DNA of 64,000 nt from Vibrio maritimus. Lineage in GTDB: Bacteria; Pseudomonadota; Gammaproteobacteria; Enterobacterales; Vibrionaceae. The stretch covers positions 2,976,001 through 3,040,000 of the forward strand of contig NZ_CP090438.1 in NCBI RefSeq assembly GCF_021441885.1, in the 5' to 3' direction. The notes under the pieces were generated by a model that did not search any database, was not told where the DNA came from, and worked only from the letters and a program-made list of their open reading frames with translations. Positions 1 to 8,913 of the stretch are shown here, piece after piece; positions within the stretch are counted from its first letter, which is position 1, and each line of letters begins with the position of its first letter. The translations under genes were made by a program, and so were the position numbers.

Positions 1-12
1 CTGTGAGGAAAA

Positions 13-483
13 TCAGTAAACCGTGTCGATATTCACCTGTTTGCTCACCAACCAAGTTTTGTTTTCACCATCGATCAGCTGCACGGCCACATCGACAGGT
101 TTGGTGATGTTCACCTCTAGCTGCCAGTTAAAGGCGACTTCCCATTGACTCTCTGAATGGTTACGAAGCTCAAAGTCACTGCCTTCGAATTCCCATGTCA
201 TATCGCCTTGCTTAAGCACAACCATAGACACATCCATATCAGCCGGAAGTTGGTTATCCGTACTCAGGTTTAGGGCTCCATAAAGGTTTTGCTCTTTCAC
301 CAACGCCGATGTCTCACCAATTTTTGGCATCATATCAATCCATAGGTTCGAATTGAGGCTAACAGTTTGCTGCTCGACCATCGCTGTATTGCTCGACGCC
401 CACATAGCTGAGTCGGTTGCAGGAGATGATGCACAGCCCGCTAACGCAATAGAGAGTGCAAGTGCGGTAACAACTTTTTTCAT
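13..483 (-). CDS. small predicted outer-membrane lipoprotein of unknown function
   Basis: A 156-residue protein with a lipoprotein signal: MKK, a hydrophobic stretch, then the lipobox LAGC with the lipidated cysteine at residue 17. After a Ser/Thr/Ala-rich linker the rest alternates short polar and hydrophobic stretches, as in a beta-rich domain. The residue after Cys17 is Ala, not Asp, so an outer-membrane destination is expected by the +2 rule. The start ATG overlaps the arcB stop codon by one base (TAATG), so it is probably translated by coupling from the arcB message. I do not recognise the family. A role linked to ArcB is only a guess from the neighbourhood. Confidence 0.8.
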   Translation of the reverse strand: MKKVVTALALSIALAGCASSPATDSAMWASSNTAMVEQQTVSLNSNLWIDMMPKIGETSALVKEQNLYGALNLSTDNQLPADMDVSMVVLKQGDMTWEFEGSDFELRNHSESQWEVAFNWQLEVNITKPVDVAVQLIDGENKTWLVSKQVNIDTVY

Positions 484-2831
484 TATGATTCCTTACTTTC
501 CAACCACGATTTTAGTATCTGAATATCATTTTGATATTCGTTTTTAATCTCTTCAACCCAATCTTCGATATTTTCCCACCATGCAGGCAGTTCTGGGGAT
601 TGAGCTTTTTGTGCAATAGACTGAATGCGCTTCAAACCGATAGACCCGGCTGCACCCTTGATCTTGTGCGCCTCAGAGGCAATACCTGGCTGGTCTTTGG
701 CGGTCATGTTTGAGTCTAGGATCTCAATGTAGCCTGGCATCATATCTTCAAACATAGTGATGCTATCAAGCACGGGTTTACTACCAACAATATCGACATA
801 CGACTCCAGCATGTCTAAATCTAACAAACGAGTAAATACTTCATTATTGATGTTTGATTCCACTGCAACCTCCTGCGGTGTTTCCTCTGTTTGCTCATCC
901 TCACCGTGAAACTTATTGATGACTTCCGTCAGTGCTTTCACACTAAGCGGCTTACTGATGGCATCGTCCATTCCCTTAGTAAGATATTCTTGTTTGTCCT
1001 TAAGAACATTCGCCGTTAACGCGACTAATGGCGGTAGGGTTTGATAGCGCTCTCTGAAACCTTGGGCAACATCAAATCCTGTCATATCCGGCAGTTGTAT
1101 ATCGAGTAGCGCGAGATCGTAATCACCCGGTTTGAAGTCAGCCAACGCCTCCTCGCCACTCATCGCCACTTCTACCGTATGCCCCAAACTCTCGAGTAGA
1201 GAGCGAGCAACGGTAATGTTGAGCTCGATATCCTCAAGCAAGAAAATACGTAGACTGCCTTGGCGCTTCACCTCAACAGGAGCTAATTGCACCTCGTCCG
1301 CGCAAGGCACGTTGATCGTAACAGTAAAGGTGCTCCCAAAGCCTTCTTCACTGTCGACGGTGATATCGCCATCCATCATTTTGATAAGCTGCTTGGATAC
1401 GGCGAGACCGATACCGGTTCCCACCGCATGTAAGTTGTCTTTGCCCGATTTTACTTGGTAGTACATGGCAAAGATCTTATCGAGCTCTTTTTGCGGAATA
1501 CCGATACCAGTATCTTCAATCTCAATGGTGATATGGGCGCGATTGTCTTCGACATCGGCGCTGATCGTCATTACTACGCCGCCCTGCTTGGTGAACTTCA
1601 TCGCATTGCTCACCAAGTTCCAGATAACCTGACGCAGTCGCGTAGCATCGACGACGACTCCTTCAGGTAGATCCGTGAGTCGTTCCAGATCAAAGCGCAG
1701 CCCTTTTTGCTCGGCCATCAATCCAGAGATGCTCTCGAGCTCCGTAACGAAATCTTCAAAGTTTAATGGCTCAGGGAAGAGCTCAAGTTTGCGTCTATCA
1801 AACTTATCCATATCGATAATGTCGTTAAAGATATGACCAAGAGTAATCGCACTGACATTGATGGTCTGTAGCTGCTTGCGCTGCTCGTGGTTAAGCTGTC
1901 CATCCAGCAGCATACGACTCAAGCCAACAATGCCGTTAAGTGGCGTTCGCAGTTCGTGGCTGATGGTAGAGATAAAGGTTGTCTTATCTCGACTCGCTTT
2001 CTCCAGCGACTCTGCGTGACGCTTACGTTCAGTAATGTCACGACCAAAGCCAACCAAGCCTAAGTGACGGCCATCTTTACTGTAAAACGGCACCTTACGA
2101 AGCTCGTAGAAGCATTTTTTACCGTCTGGATACTCAAGCCACTGCTCATAGGTGAGGGCTTGGTTATCACCCATTACCTTATGATCGGTCTCCACGACTT
2201 GTTTGGCGATCTCTTCTGAATAGACATCCCAAGGCGTGAGGCCAACCAAGTCTTGCTCTTTGCGCCCCGTAAGCACTTCCATTGCTTTGTTACAGCCAGA
2301 AAACACCCCTTCGGCGTTACGATAGTAAATAAGGTCTGGAGAGGCATCGATGAACGAGCGCAGCAAAGCCGTACGCTCTGCCAGCTCTAGTTGAGTACGT
2401 TCACGTTGAAAGACTTCGTTTTCAAGATCTTTCATCGCCTCTTCACGGGCTTCCTCGGCTTTTTGCCTCTCTTCGATCTCTTGGTTGAGCTTGCGGATGT
2501 TTTGCTGAAGCTTGTGGTTAAGATCTTGGTCGCGTGAACGCATTTCTTTGAGTTTGGAAACCATCTTAGCAAGGCGCTGACGAGACTCTTCGAGTTGGTC
2601 GACCACTACTGAGAGAAAGTACACCGCCCAAGGGGTAATCAATAAACCAAAAAACACTGAGCGAACAATATCGATATCATCGACACGCCCATTTAGAACA
2701 AGGGTGATACCAACCTGAACGACAACGGCCAGTGCGACTAGCGCCAACGCCAATATAATAGAGAAGCGAACAATACCGAGTCTCACCAACAGGTCGACAT
2801 AGTATTGCGCGAGATTTTTGATGGGTTTCAT
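483..2831 (-). CDS. arcB: aerobic respiration control hybrid sensor kinase ArcB
   Basis: Membrane sensor kinase that phosphorylates ArcA under low oxygen, tuned by the redox state of the quinone pool. It has 782 residues, against about 778 in E. coli. Order: two membrane segments (about 23-47 and 57-77), a coiled coil (about 80-155), a PAS domain (about 155-270), a histidine kinase with His292 in SHELRTP, an ATPase with GTGIGLAV near 471, a receiver with Asp577 in LLDIQLPD, and an Hpt domain with His722 in AHKIKGAAGS. Cys180 and Cys240 match the redox-active cysteines of E. coli ArcB, so quinone sensing by disulfide is likely kept. It lies 68 bases after yhcC on the same strand, as in E. coli. 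arcA is not in the window. Confidence 0.97.
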   Translation of the reverse strand: MKPIKNLAQYYVDLLVRLGIVRFSIILALALVALAVVVQVGITLVLNGRVDDIDIVRSVFFGLLITPWAVYFLSVVVDQLEESRQRLAKMVSKLKEMRSRDQDLNHKLQQNIRKLNQEIEERQKAEEAREEAMKDLENEVFQRERTQLELAERTALLRSFIDASPDLIYYRNAEGVFSGCNKAMEVLTGRKEQDLVGLTPWDVYSEEIAKQVVETDHKVMGDNQALTYEQWLEYPDGKKCFYELRKVPFYSKDGRHLGLVGFGRDITERKRHAESLEKASRDKTTFISTISHELRTPLNGIVGLSRMLLDGQLNHEQRKQLQTINVSAITLGHIFNDIIDMDKFDRRKLELFPEPLNFEDFVTELESISGLMAEQKGLRFDLERLTDLPEGVVVDATRLRQVIWNLVSNAMKFTKQGGVVMTISADVEDNRAHITIEIEDTGIGIPQKELDKIFAMYYQVKSGKDNLHAVGTGIGLAVSKQLIKMMDGDITVDSEEGFGSTFTVTINVPCADEVQLAPVEVKRQGSLRIFLLEDIELNITVARSLLESLGHTVEVAMSGEEALADFKPGDYDLALLDIQLPDMTGFDVAQGFRERYQTLPPLVALTANVLKDKQEYLTKGMDDAISKPLSVKALTEVINKFHGEDEQTEETPQEVAVESNINNEVFTRLLDLDMLESYVDIVGSKPVLDSITMFEDMMPGYIEILDSNMTAKDQPGIASEAHKIKGAAGSIGLKRIQSIAQKAQSPELPAWWENIEDWVEEIKNEYQNDIQILKSWLESKES

Positions 2832-2899
2832 TCAGCACTCCGTGCGTTACAACTGGGCTAAGTCTATCACTAAGCCCAAGTTTGCACACGGAAGGCGAA

Positions 2900-3838
2900 T
2901 TATTTGAGAACAGGTTTGTGATAAATAAACGGATTCTCAGTCAGCGCGCCCTGAGCACCTTGTGTCGTCAGAGTCCGACCCAGTTCTGTCATCGCCAGCC
3001 AGCGGTTTTCACACCACAATGGAGACAACAAAGTTGGACGTCGCGCAGATGACGAAACTCGGTGATACACAATCTCAGCAGGCGTTCTGCGAATCATTTC
3101 ACTGGCTACATCGAGATAAAACTCCAATGTTGGTGCTTCCAAACGCCCCGCTCGCCACGCCTTCGCCATGGTGCTCCCTTCAACAATATGAAGACCATGC
3201 AGCTTGATACCATCGGTACCTGTCGCAAGTACCTTCTCTAGGGTCTCAAGGTTGTCTTGTTTGGTTTCATTCGGAAGGCCGACAATTAAGTGCGTACACA
3301 CCTTAATGCCAAGCGCGCGAGCGCGTTTAGTTATCTCGTCGTAAACTGCAAAGTCGTGACCACGATTGATACGCTTAAGTGTTTGATCGTTAGCAGTTTG
3401 CAAGCCCAGCTCGAGCCAGATTTCATAGCCCTGCTTTACATAGCCCGCTAACAATTCAAGAACGGAATCTGGCACACAGTCCGGGCGCGTGCCGACACAC
3501 AGACCGACGATGTCGGCGTACTTGAGCGCTTCTTCGTACATGTTCTTCAGTACTTGCACTTCGGCATAGGTGCTGGTGTAAGCCTGAAAATACGCCAGAT
3601 ATTTCTTGGCACGTTTGACCTCACCCGCTCGGTCAGTCAATTGCTCGTGGATAGACTGGATCTGGGTCTCTTCGCTTGCGAAAGAGGCCACATTGCAGAA
3701 TGTGCATCCGCCACGGCCAATGGTTCCATCGCGGTTTGGGCAGCTAAAGCCGCCGTGCAGGGTTAGTTTGTGAACCTTTTCTCCATATCGACGCTGAAGA
3801 TCTTGTCCAATGGTGTTCACCAACTCATGTAATTGCAT
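2900..3838 (-). CDS. yhcC: radical SAM protein, YhcC family
   Basis: A 312-residue radical S-adenosylmethionine protein of the YhcC family (TIGR01212). The [4Fe-4S] cluster cysteines are Cys33, Cys45 and Cys48 in SCPNRDG...GGCTFC. The barrel motifs FQAYTSTYA, GTRPDCV and LGLQTAND follow, and the C-terminal part contains HLIVGLPNET. The family is conserved but its substrate is not established. It sits between arcB and the divergent gltB, the same position as in E. coli. The ATG at 3838 is used. Two terminator-like hairpins lie 140-240 bases upstream on the same strand, so its promoter is probably between 3839 and 3980. Confidence 0.93.
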   Translation of the reverse strand: MQLHELVNTIGQDLQRRYGEKVHKLTLHGGFSCPNRDGTIGRGGCTFCNVASFASEETQIQSIHEQLTDRAGEVKRAKKYLAYFQAYTSTYAEVQVLKNMYEEALKYADIVGLCVGTRPDCVPDSVLELLAGYVKQGYEIWLELGLQTANDQTLKRINRGHDFAVYDEITKRARALGIKVCTHLIVGLPNETKQDNLETLEKVLATGTDGIKLHGLHIVEGSTMAKAWRAGRLEAPTLEFYLDVASEMIRRTPAEIVYHRVSSSARRPTLLSPLWCENRWLAMTELGRTLTTQGAQGALTENPFIYHKPVLK

Positions 3839-3980
3839 TGCTCAAAAAACCTACTAATAAGAATGAATCTCACTCTAATTCGTGAAACTTAATTACATCC
3901 CTGCAAAAGAAAACCATGAATAGTAGCAACGAGCCTGTGAACAGCGCTTAACCAAAATCAATAAATATGCATAAAAACAA

Positions 3981-4005
3981 GCAAAAAACCGCAAATGTTG
4001 CGGTT
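3981..4005 (-). terminator. rho-independent terminator-like hairpin, minus strand, no minus-strand gene upstream
   Basis: On the minus strand AACCGCAA, a 3-base loop and TTGCGGTT form a perfect 8-bp stem followed by TTTTTT. No recognised minus-strand gene ends before it: the region to its right is the divergent gltB promoter and leader. It therefore either ends an unannotated minus-strand RNA or attenuates yhcC. Confidence 0.6.
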
Positions 4006-4033
4006 ATGTTATGGAATATATTCAAAACAAGAT

Positions 4034-4076
4034 AAAAAAAATGTGTAACAGACGTAAGTTTCGTTGGAATTACACA
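4034..4076 (-). terminator. second terminator-like hairpin on the minus strand
   Basis: TGTGTAA (4042-4048) and TTACACA (4070-4076) form a perfect 7-bp stem with a 21-base loop. On the minus strand it is followed by eight T (4034-4041). The large loop makes it weaker than the hairpin at 3981-4005, with which it lies in tandem. Confidence 0.4.
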
Positions 4077-4140
4077 GAACAAAATTGTAGGATACTTACA
4101 CAATTCTGCTGTATTTGCCGTTTTTATTACAGCATGAATT

Positions 4141-4341
4141 AGTAGATAAAAGGTCGATATTCTACTCCCACCAACAGATTCCACTAGATTGTGGAACGTA
4201 GACATTGAATATCACCACGGAATGTTTTTCTCGCAACACATTTCCTGCGAGATGCAGAATGGACTCGAACACTGCCCCCTCTGGCAGTCAAGAATCAAAA
4301 TTACAAAGGACAAGACGCAATCGCACACTCTAGTTGCGTCT
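4141..4341 (+). promoter_or_regulatory. structured 5' leader of the first GOGAT operon (five stem-loops)
   Basis: The 527 bases between yhcC and gltB hold no convincing gene. Five perfect inverted repeats follow one another: AGTAGA/TCTACT (4141-4166), TTCCAC/GTGGAA (4179-4196), TCTCGCA/TGCGAGA (4229-4252), ACTGCC/GGCAGT (4271-4288) and AGACGCAA/TTGCGTCT (4313-4341). The last ends 10 bases before the GGAAGGAAG ribosome binding site (4352-4360). The reading frame is open upstream to 4189, but the ribosome binding site and family alignment place the gltB start at 4366. A cis-acting RNA is inferred from the stems. I do not recognise it as a known riboswitch. Confidence 0.45.
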
Positions 4342-4365
4342 AGATTTAACTGGAAGGAAGTATCT

Positions 4366-7300
4366 ATGGTAGATAGAGAGCAGAATACACAGGGTCTGTA
4401 TACTCCAGAATTGGAGCATGACGCTTGTGGTATCGGTTTTGTTGCTCACCTAAAAAACCGTAAATCTCACGAAGTAGTGACTCAAGCCCTGGATATGCTA
4501 GCGCGTATGGAACACCGTGGCGGTCAAGGTTGTGACCCATGCAGCGGTGATGGTGCAGGTATCCTACTTCAAAAGCCACACGAGTTTTTGTTAGAAGAGA
4601 GCGTAAAGCTTGGCATTAAACTGCCATCTTTCGAGAAGTACGGTGTTGGTGTGGTGCTATTCCCTAAAGACGAGCACAAACGCGCGCAATGTCGTGACAT
4701 CCTAGAGCGCAATGCTAAGCGTCTAGACCTAGAAGTGATTGGCTACCGTGTACTGCCAACCGACAACTCAATGATCGGTGCAGACCCACTCAGCACTGAA
4801 CCACAATTTGAGCACGTATTTGTTACTGGCGGCCCTGGTTGTACGCCAGAAGAGCTTGAGCGCAAGCTGTATGTTCTTCGTAACTACACAGTTCGTGTAT
4901 GTCTAGAAAGCGTGTCAAATATTGGCGATGACTTCTACATCAACTCCATGTCTTACAAGACACTTGTCTACAAGGGTCAGCTAACGACAGAGCAAGTACC
5001 TCAGTACTTCTTAGATCTACAAAATCCAACGATGGTGACGGCTCTGGCTCTAGTTCACTCTCGTTTCTCTACCAATACTTTCCCGAAATGGCGCCTAGCG
5101 CAGCCTTTCCGTTACATTGCCCACAACGGTGAAATCAACACAGTTCGCGGTAACTTGAACTGGATGAAGGCACGTGAAGCGATCATCGAATCTGACTTGT
5201 TCACTCAAGCAGAAATCGACATGCTGCTCCCTATCTGTCAAGAAGGTAGCTCGGATTCATCAAACTTCGACATGGCACTTGAGCTCCTAGTTCTTTCTGG
5301 TCGCAGCCTGCCACATGCACTGATGATGATGATCCCTGAAGCATGGCAAGAAAACAAAAACATGGATCCAACACGTCGTGCGTTCTACCAGTACCACGCG
5401 AACGTTATGGAACCATGGGATGGCCCAGCATCGGTGTGTTTCACTGACGGTGTTCAGGTAGGTGCAACGCTTGACCGTAACGGTCTGCGTCCATCTCGTT
5501 ATACCGTGACTAAAGATGACTTCCTAGTGATGGCATCAGAATCTGGTGTTGTCGACATTGAACCAGAGAACGTAGAGTTCCGTGGTCGTCTACAGCCGGG
5601 TCGTATCTTCGTTGCTGACCTAGAACAAGGTCGCATCATCTCTGATGAAGAGGTGAAAGATGGCATCGCAAGTGCTCAGCCATACCAGAAATGGGTGGAA
5701 GAGAACCTGCTTAGCCTGAAGAAACTTCCAGATGCGAGCAACGAATTCAGCCAACCTTCTCCAGAGAAGCTACTGCACAAACAGCAAGCGTTTGGTGTTA
5801 GCTCAGAAGAAGTGAACGAAATCATCGTACCTATGGCGAAAGATGGCAAAGAGCCACTCTCTGCAATGGGTGCTGACTGGCCACTCGCGATCCTTTCGCA
5901 CCAGTCACAACATCTATCTAACTACTTTAAGCAGCTGTTTGCTCAGGTTACCAACCCGCCAATCGACCCGATTCGTGAGCGTATGGTAATGTCTCTGAAC
6001 ACTTACCTAGGTAAGGATCAGAACCTACTGACTGAGTCTCCAGAGCACTGTCAAAAAGTAGAGCTTGAGTCTCCAGTTCTGTCTAACTCTGAACTTGAGA
6101 AATTGCGTGCTATCGATAATGAGCACCTACAAGCGAAAACTCTGGATATCGTTTTCCAAGCCAGTGAAGACGAAGGCAAGCTAGAGCGCGCACTGAAACG
6201 TATCTGCCAATACGCAGAAGACGCGGTTATCGATGGTTACTCAATCATCTTGCTAACTGACCGTGCTATCAACTCTAACCACGCAGCTATCCCAGCAATG
6301 TTGGCGGTCGGTGCCGTTCACCACCACCTAATCCGTAAGGGCTTGCGTGCTAAGTGTGACATCGTGGTAGAAACAGGTGACGCACGTGAAACGCACCACT
6401 TTGCAACACTAGTGGGCTACGGCGCGAACGCAGTGAACCCATACCTAGTTATCGAAACTATGGTTGAGCTGCAGCGCACTAAGAAGCTAGACCCTGAAAC
6501 CAGTATCTCTGAGCTATTTGAGAACTACCGTAAGTCTATCAACGGCGGTCTTCTGAAGATCTTCTCGAAGATGGGTATCTCAACGCTGCAGTCTTACCAC
6601 GGTGCACAAATCTTTGAAGCGCTTGGTATCAGCAAATCTGTCGTAGAGAAATACTTCACGGGTACGGTTTCTCGTATCCAAGGTCTCACCATTGACGACA
6701 TCGCTAAAGAAGTACTGATCCGTCACCGTGTTGGCTTCCCAACGCGTGAAATCCCAGTACAAGTTCTTGATGTTGGTGGTGTTTACCAATGGAAACAGCG
6801 TGGTGAGAAGCACCTGTTCAACCCAGAAACTATCTCGCTACTGCAACAGTCAACTCGCAACAAAGACTACGCTCAGTTTAAGCAATACGCGAAAGCGGTT
6901 GATGACCAAGGCGACAACGCAGCAACACTGCGCAGCCAGCTAGACTTTGTTAAGAACCCAGCAGGTTCGATTCCTCTAGAAGAAGTTGAGCCAATTGAAA
7001 GCATCCTTAAGCGTTTCGCAACAGGTGCAATGTCGTTCGGTTCTATCTCGTACGAAGCTCACTCTACTCTTGCTGTTGCGATGAACCGCATTGGCGCGAA
7101 GTCGAACTCAGGCGAAGGTGGTGAAGACCCAGCTCGTTTCGAGCGTAAAGAGAACGGTGACTGGGAACGCTCTGCGATCAAGCAGGTTGCATCCGGCCGC
7201 TTCGGTGTGACTTCTTACTACCTAACCAACTCTGAAGAAATTCAGATCAAGATGGCGCAGGGTGCGAAGCCAGGCGAAGGTGGTCAGCTACCAGGTGATA

Positions 7301-8913
7301 AAGTCGATGACTGGATCGGTGCGACTCGTCACTCAACTCCAGGGGTTGGTCTAATTTCTCCACCGCCACACCACGATATCTACTCAATCGAAGATTTGGC
7401 TCAGCTGATCTACGACTTGAAGAATGCGAACCGTGCTGGTCGCGTCAACGTGAAACTGGTATCGGAAGCAGGCGTTGGTACTATCGCCTCAGGTGTAGCG
7501 AAAGCGAAAGCAGACGTGGTCCTTATCGCCGGTTTCGACGGTGGTACAGGTGCATCACCAATGTCTTCAATTCGCCATACTGGTCTTCCTTGGGAGCTAG
7601 GTTTGGCAGAAACACACCAAACGCTTCTGAAAAACGGTCTGCGTAACCGTATCGTGGTTCAATCTGATGGTCAGATGAAAACGCCACGTGACCTTGCAGT
7701 AGCAACTCTGCTAGGTGCTGAGGAATGGGGTGTAGCAACAGCCGCTCTGGTTGTTGAAGGCTGTATCATGATGCGTAAGTGTCACAAGAACACCTGCCCA
7801 GTTGGTATCGCAACGCAAAACAAAACGCTACGTGAACGCTTTGATGGCCGCGTAGAAGACGTTGTTACCTTCTTCCAATACATGGCTGAAGGCTTGCGTG
7901 AAGTAATGGCAGAGCTTGGCTTCCGCACTATCGATGAGATGGTGGGTCAGTCTCAGAAACTGAAGATCCGCGACGACATCGCTCACTGGAAATACAAGAA
8001 CCTCGACCTATCGCCAGTTCTACACATCGAGCAGGCGCGTGAAGAAGACGGTGTTTACAACCAGACAGAGCAAAACCATAACCTAGAAGAGGTTCTGGAC
8101 CGTAAGTTGATTCAAGCGGCTATCCCTGCACTTGAGAAGGGTGAAGCGGTCAACGCTGAGTTCCCAATCATCAACACGGACCGCTCTGCAGGTACCATGC
8201 TGTCGAACGAAATCTCTAAAGTGTACAAAGACCAAGGTCTACCACAGCCAATGAACGTCAAGTTTAACGGCAGCGCTGGTCAGTCATTCGGGGCTTTCCT
8301 TGCTAAGGGCGTGAAGTTCGAAGTGGAAGGTGATGCGAACGATTACTGGGGTAAAGGTCTCTCTGGCGGTACGCTAGTACTGTACCCTGATGCGAAGTCA
8401 AGCATCGTTGCAGAAGACAACATCGTTGTTGGTAACGTTTGTTTCTATGGTGCAACGTCGGGTGAATCTTACATCCGCGGTATGGCCGGTGAGCGCTTCT
8501 GTGTTCGTAACTCTGGCGCGAAAGTTGTGGTTGAAGGCGTGGGTGACCACGGCTGTGAATACATGACTGGCGGTGTGGCGGTTATCCTTGGTTCAACAGG
8601 TCGTAACTTTGCTGCTGGTATGAGTGGTGGTGTGGCTTATGTTTGGGATAAAGCAGGTGACTTTGAAACCAAGCTCAACCCAGAATTGGTCGACCTAGAC
8701 CCAATCGAACAAGAAGATCGCGAACTACTACTAGACATGCTAACTAAGCATGTGGAGTTCACAGGAAGTGAAGTCGCTCAGTCGTTCTTAGACAACTTTG
8801 AAGCAAGCATTGCATCGCTGGTTAAAGTCATGCCACGCGACTACAAAGCCGTGCTACTAAAGCGCAAAGCAGAAGCTGAGCAAGCTCAAACGGAAGAAGT
8901 GGAGGCAGTATAA
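4366..8913 (+). CDS. gltB: glutamate synthase (NADPH) large subunit, first copy
   Basis: Large subunit of GOGAT: glutamine plus 2-oxoglutarate gives two glutamates, in the cytoplasm with the small subunit. It has 1515 residues from ATG 4366, chosen because GGAAGGAAG lies 5 bases upstream. The N-terminal class-II amidotransferase begins at the Cys of ACGIGF after a 20-residue propeptide, which is expected to be cleaved. Central and FMN-binding synthase domains follow (SNSGEGGED, the long GAKPGEGGQLPG motif, and CHKNTCPVGIA with iron-sulfur cysteines). The C-terminal glycine-rich beta-helix domain carries MAGERF and YMTGG. Codons are strongly biased to CGT, GGT and CTA, as in highly expressed genes, unlike the second copy. 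It overlaps gltD by one base. Confidence 0.96.
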   Translation: MVDREQNTQGLYTPELEHDACGIGFVAHLKNRKSHEVVTQALDMLARMEHRGGQGCDPCSGDGAGILLQKPHEFLLEESVKLGIKLPSFEKYGVGVVLFPKDEHKRAQCRDILERNAKRLDLEVIGYRVLPTDNSMIGADPLSTEPQFEHVFVTGGPGCTPEELERKLYVLRNYTVRVCLESVSNIGDDFYINSMSYKTLVYKGQLTTEQVPQYFLDLQNPTMVTALALVHSRFSTNTFPKWRLAQPFRYIAHNGEINTVRGNLNWMKAREAIIESDLFTQAEIDMLLPICQEGSSDSSNFDMALELLVLSGRSLPHALMMMIPEAWQENKNMDPTRRAFYQYHANVMEPWDGPASVCFTDGVQVGATLDRNGLRPSRYTVTKDDFLVMASESGVVDIEPENVEFRGRLQPGRIFVADLEQGRIISDEEVKDGIASAQPYQKWVEENLLSLKKLPDASNEFSQPSPEKLLHKQQAFGVSSEEVNEIIVPMAKDGKEPLSAMGADWPLAILSHQSQHLSNYFKQLFAQVTNPPIDPIRERMVMSLNTYLGKDQNLLTESPEHCQKVELESPVLSNSELEKLRAIDNEHLQAKTLDIVFQASEDEGKLERALKRICQYAEDAVIDGYSIILLTDRAINSNHAAIPAMLAVGAVHHHLIRKGLRAKCDIVVETGDARETHHFATLVGYGANAVNPYLVIETMVELQRTKKLDPETSISELFENYRKSINGGLLKIFSKMGISTLQSYHGAQIFEALGISKSVVEKYFTGTVSRIQGLTIDDIAKEVLIRHRVGFPTREIPVQVLDVGGVYQWKQRGEKHLFNPETISLLQQSTRNKDYAQFKQYAKAVDDQGDNAATLRSQLDFVKNPAGSIPLEEVEPIESILKRFATGAMSFGSISYEAHSTLAVAMNRIGAKSNSGEGGEDPARFERKENGDWERSAIKQVASGRFGVTSYYLTNSEEIQIKMAQGAKPGEGGQLPGDKVDDWIGATRHSTPGVGLISPPPHHDIYSIEDLAQLIYDLKNANRAGRVNVKLVSEAGVGTIASGVAKAKADVVLIAGFDGGTGASPMSSIRHTGLPWELGLAETHQTLLKNGLRNRIVVQSDGQMKTPRDLAVATLLGAEEWGVATAALVVEGCIMMRKCHKNTCPVGIATQNKTLRERFDGRVEDVVTFFQYMAEGLREVMAELGFRTIDEMVGQSQKLKIRDDIAHWKYKNLDLSPVLHIEQAREEDGVYNQTEQNHNLEEVLDRKLIQAAIPALEKGEAVNAEFPIINTDRSAGTMLSNEISKVYKDQGLPQPMNVKFNGSAGQSFGAFLAKGVKFEVEGDANDYWGKGLSGGTLVLYPDAKSSIVAEDNIVVGNVCFYGATSGESYIRGMAGERFCVRNSGAKVVVEGVGDHGCEYMTGGVAVILGSTGRNFAAGMSGGVAYVWDKAGDFETKLNPELVDLDPIEQEDRELLLDMLTKHVEFTGSEVAQSFLDNFEASIASLVKVMPRDYKAVLLKRKAEAEQAQTEEVEAV

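Noticed and set aside
3948..4205. 85-codon minus-strand frame in the yhcC-gltB gap
   Set aside because: It runs through both terminator-like hairpins, is rich in Phe, Ile and Cys without a recognisable pattern, and has no ribosome binding site.
4189..4365. 59-codon in-frame N-terminal extension of the first GltB
   Set aside because: The family begins at MVDREQ; a good ribosome binding site precedes ATG 4366, and the extension would cover the leader stem-loops and has no family match.
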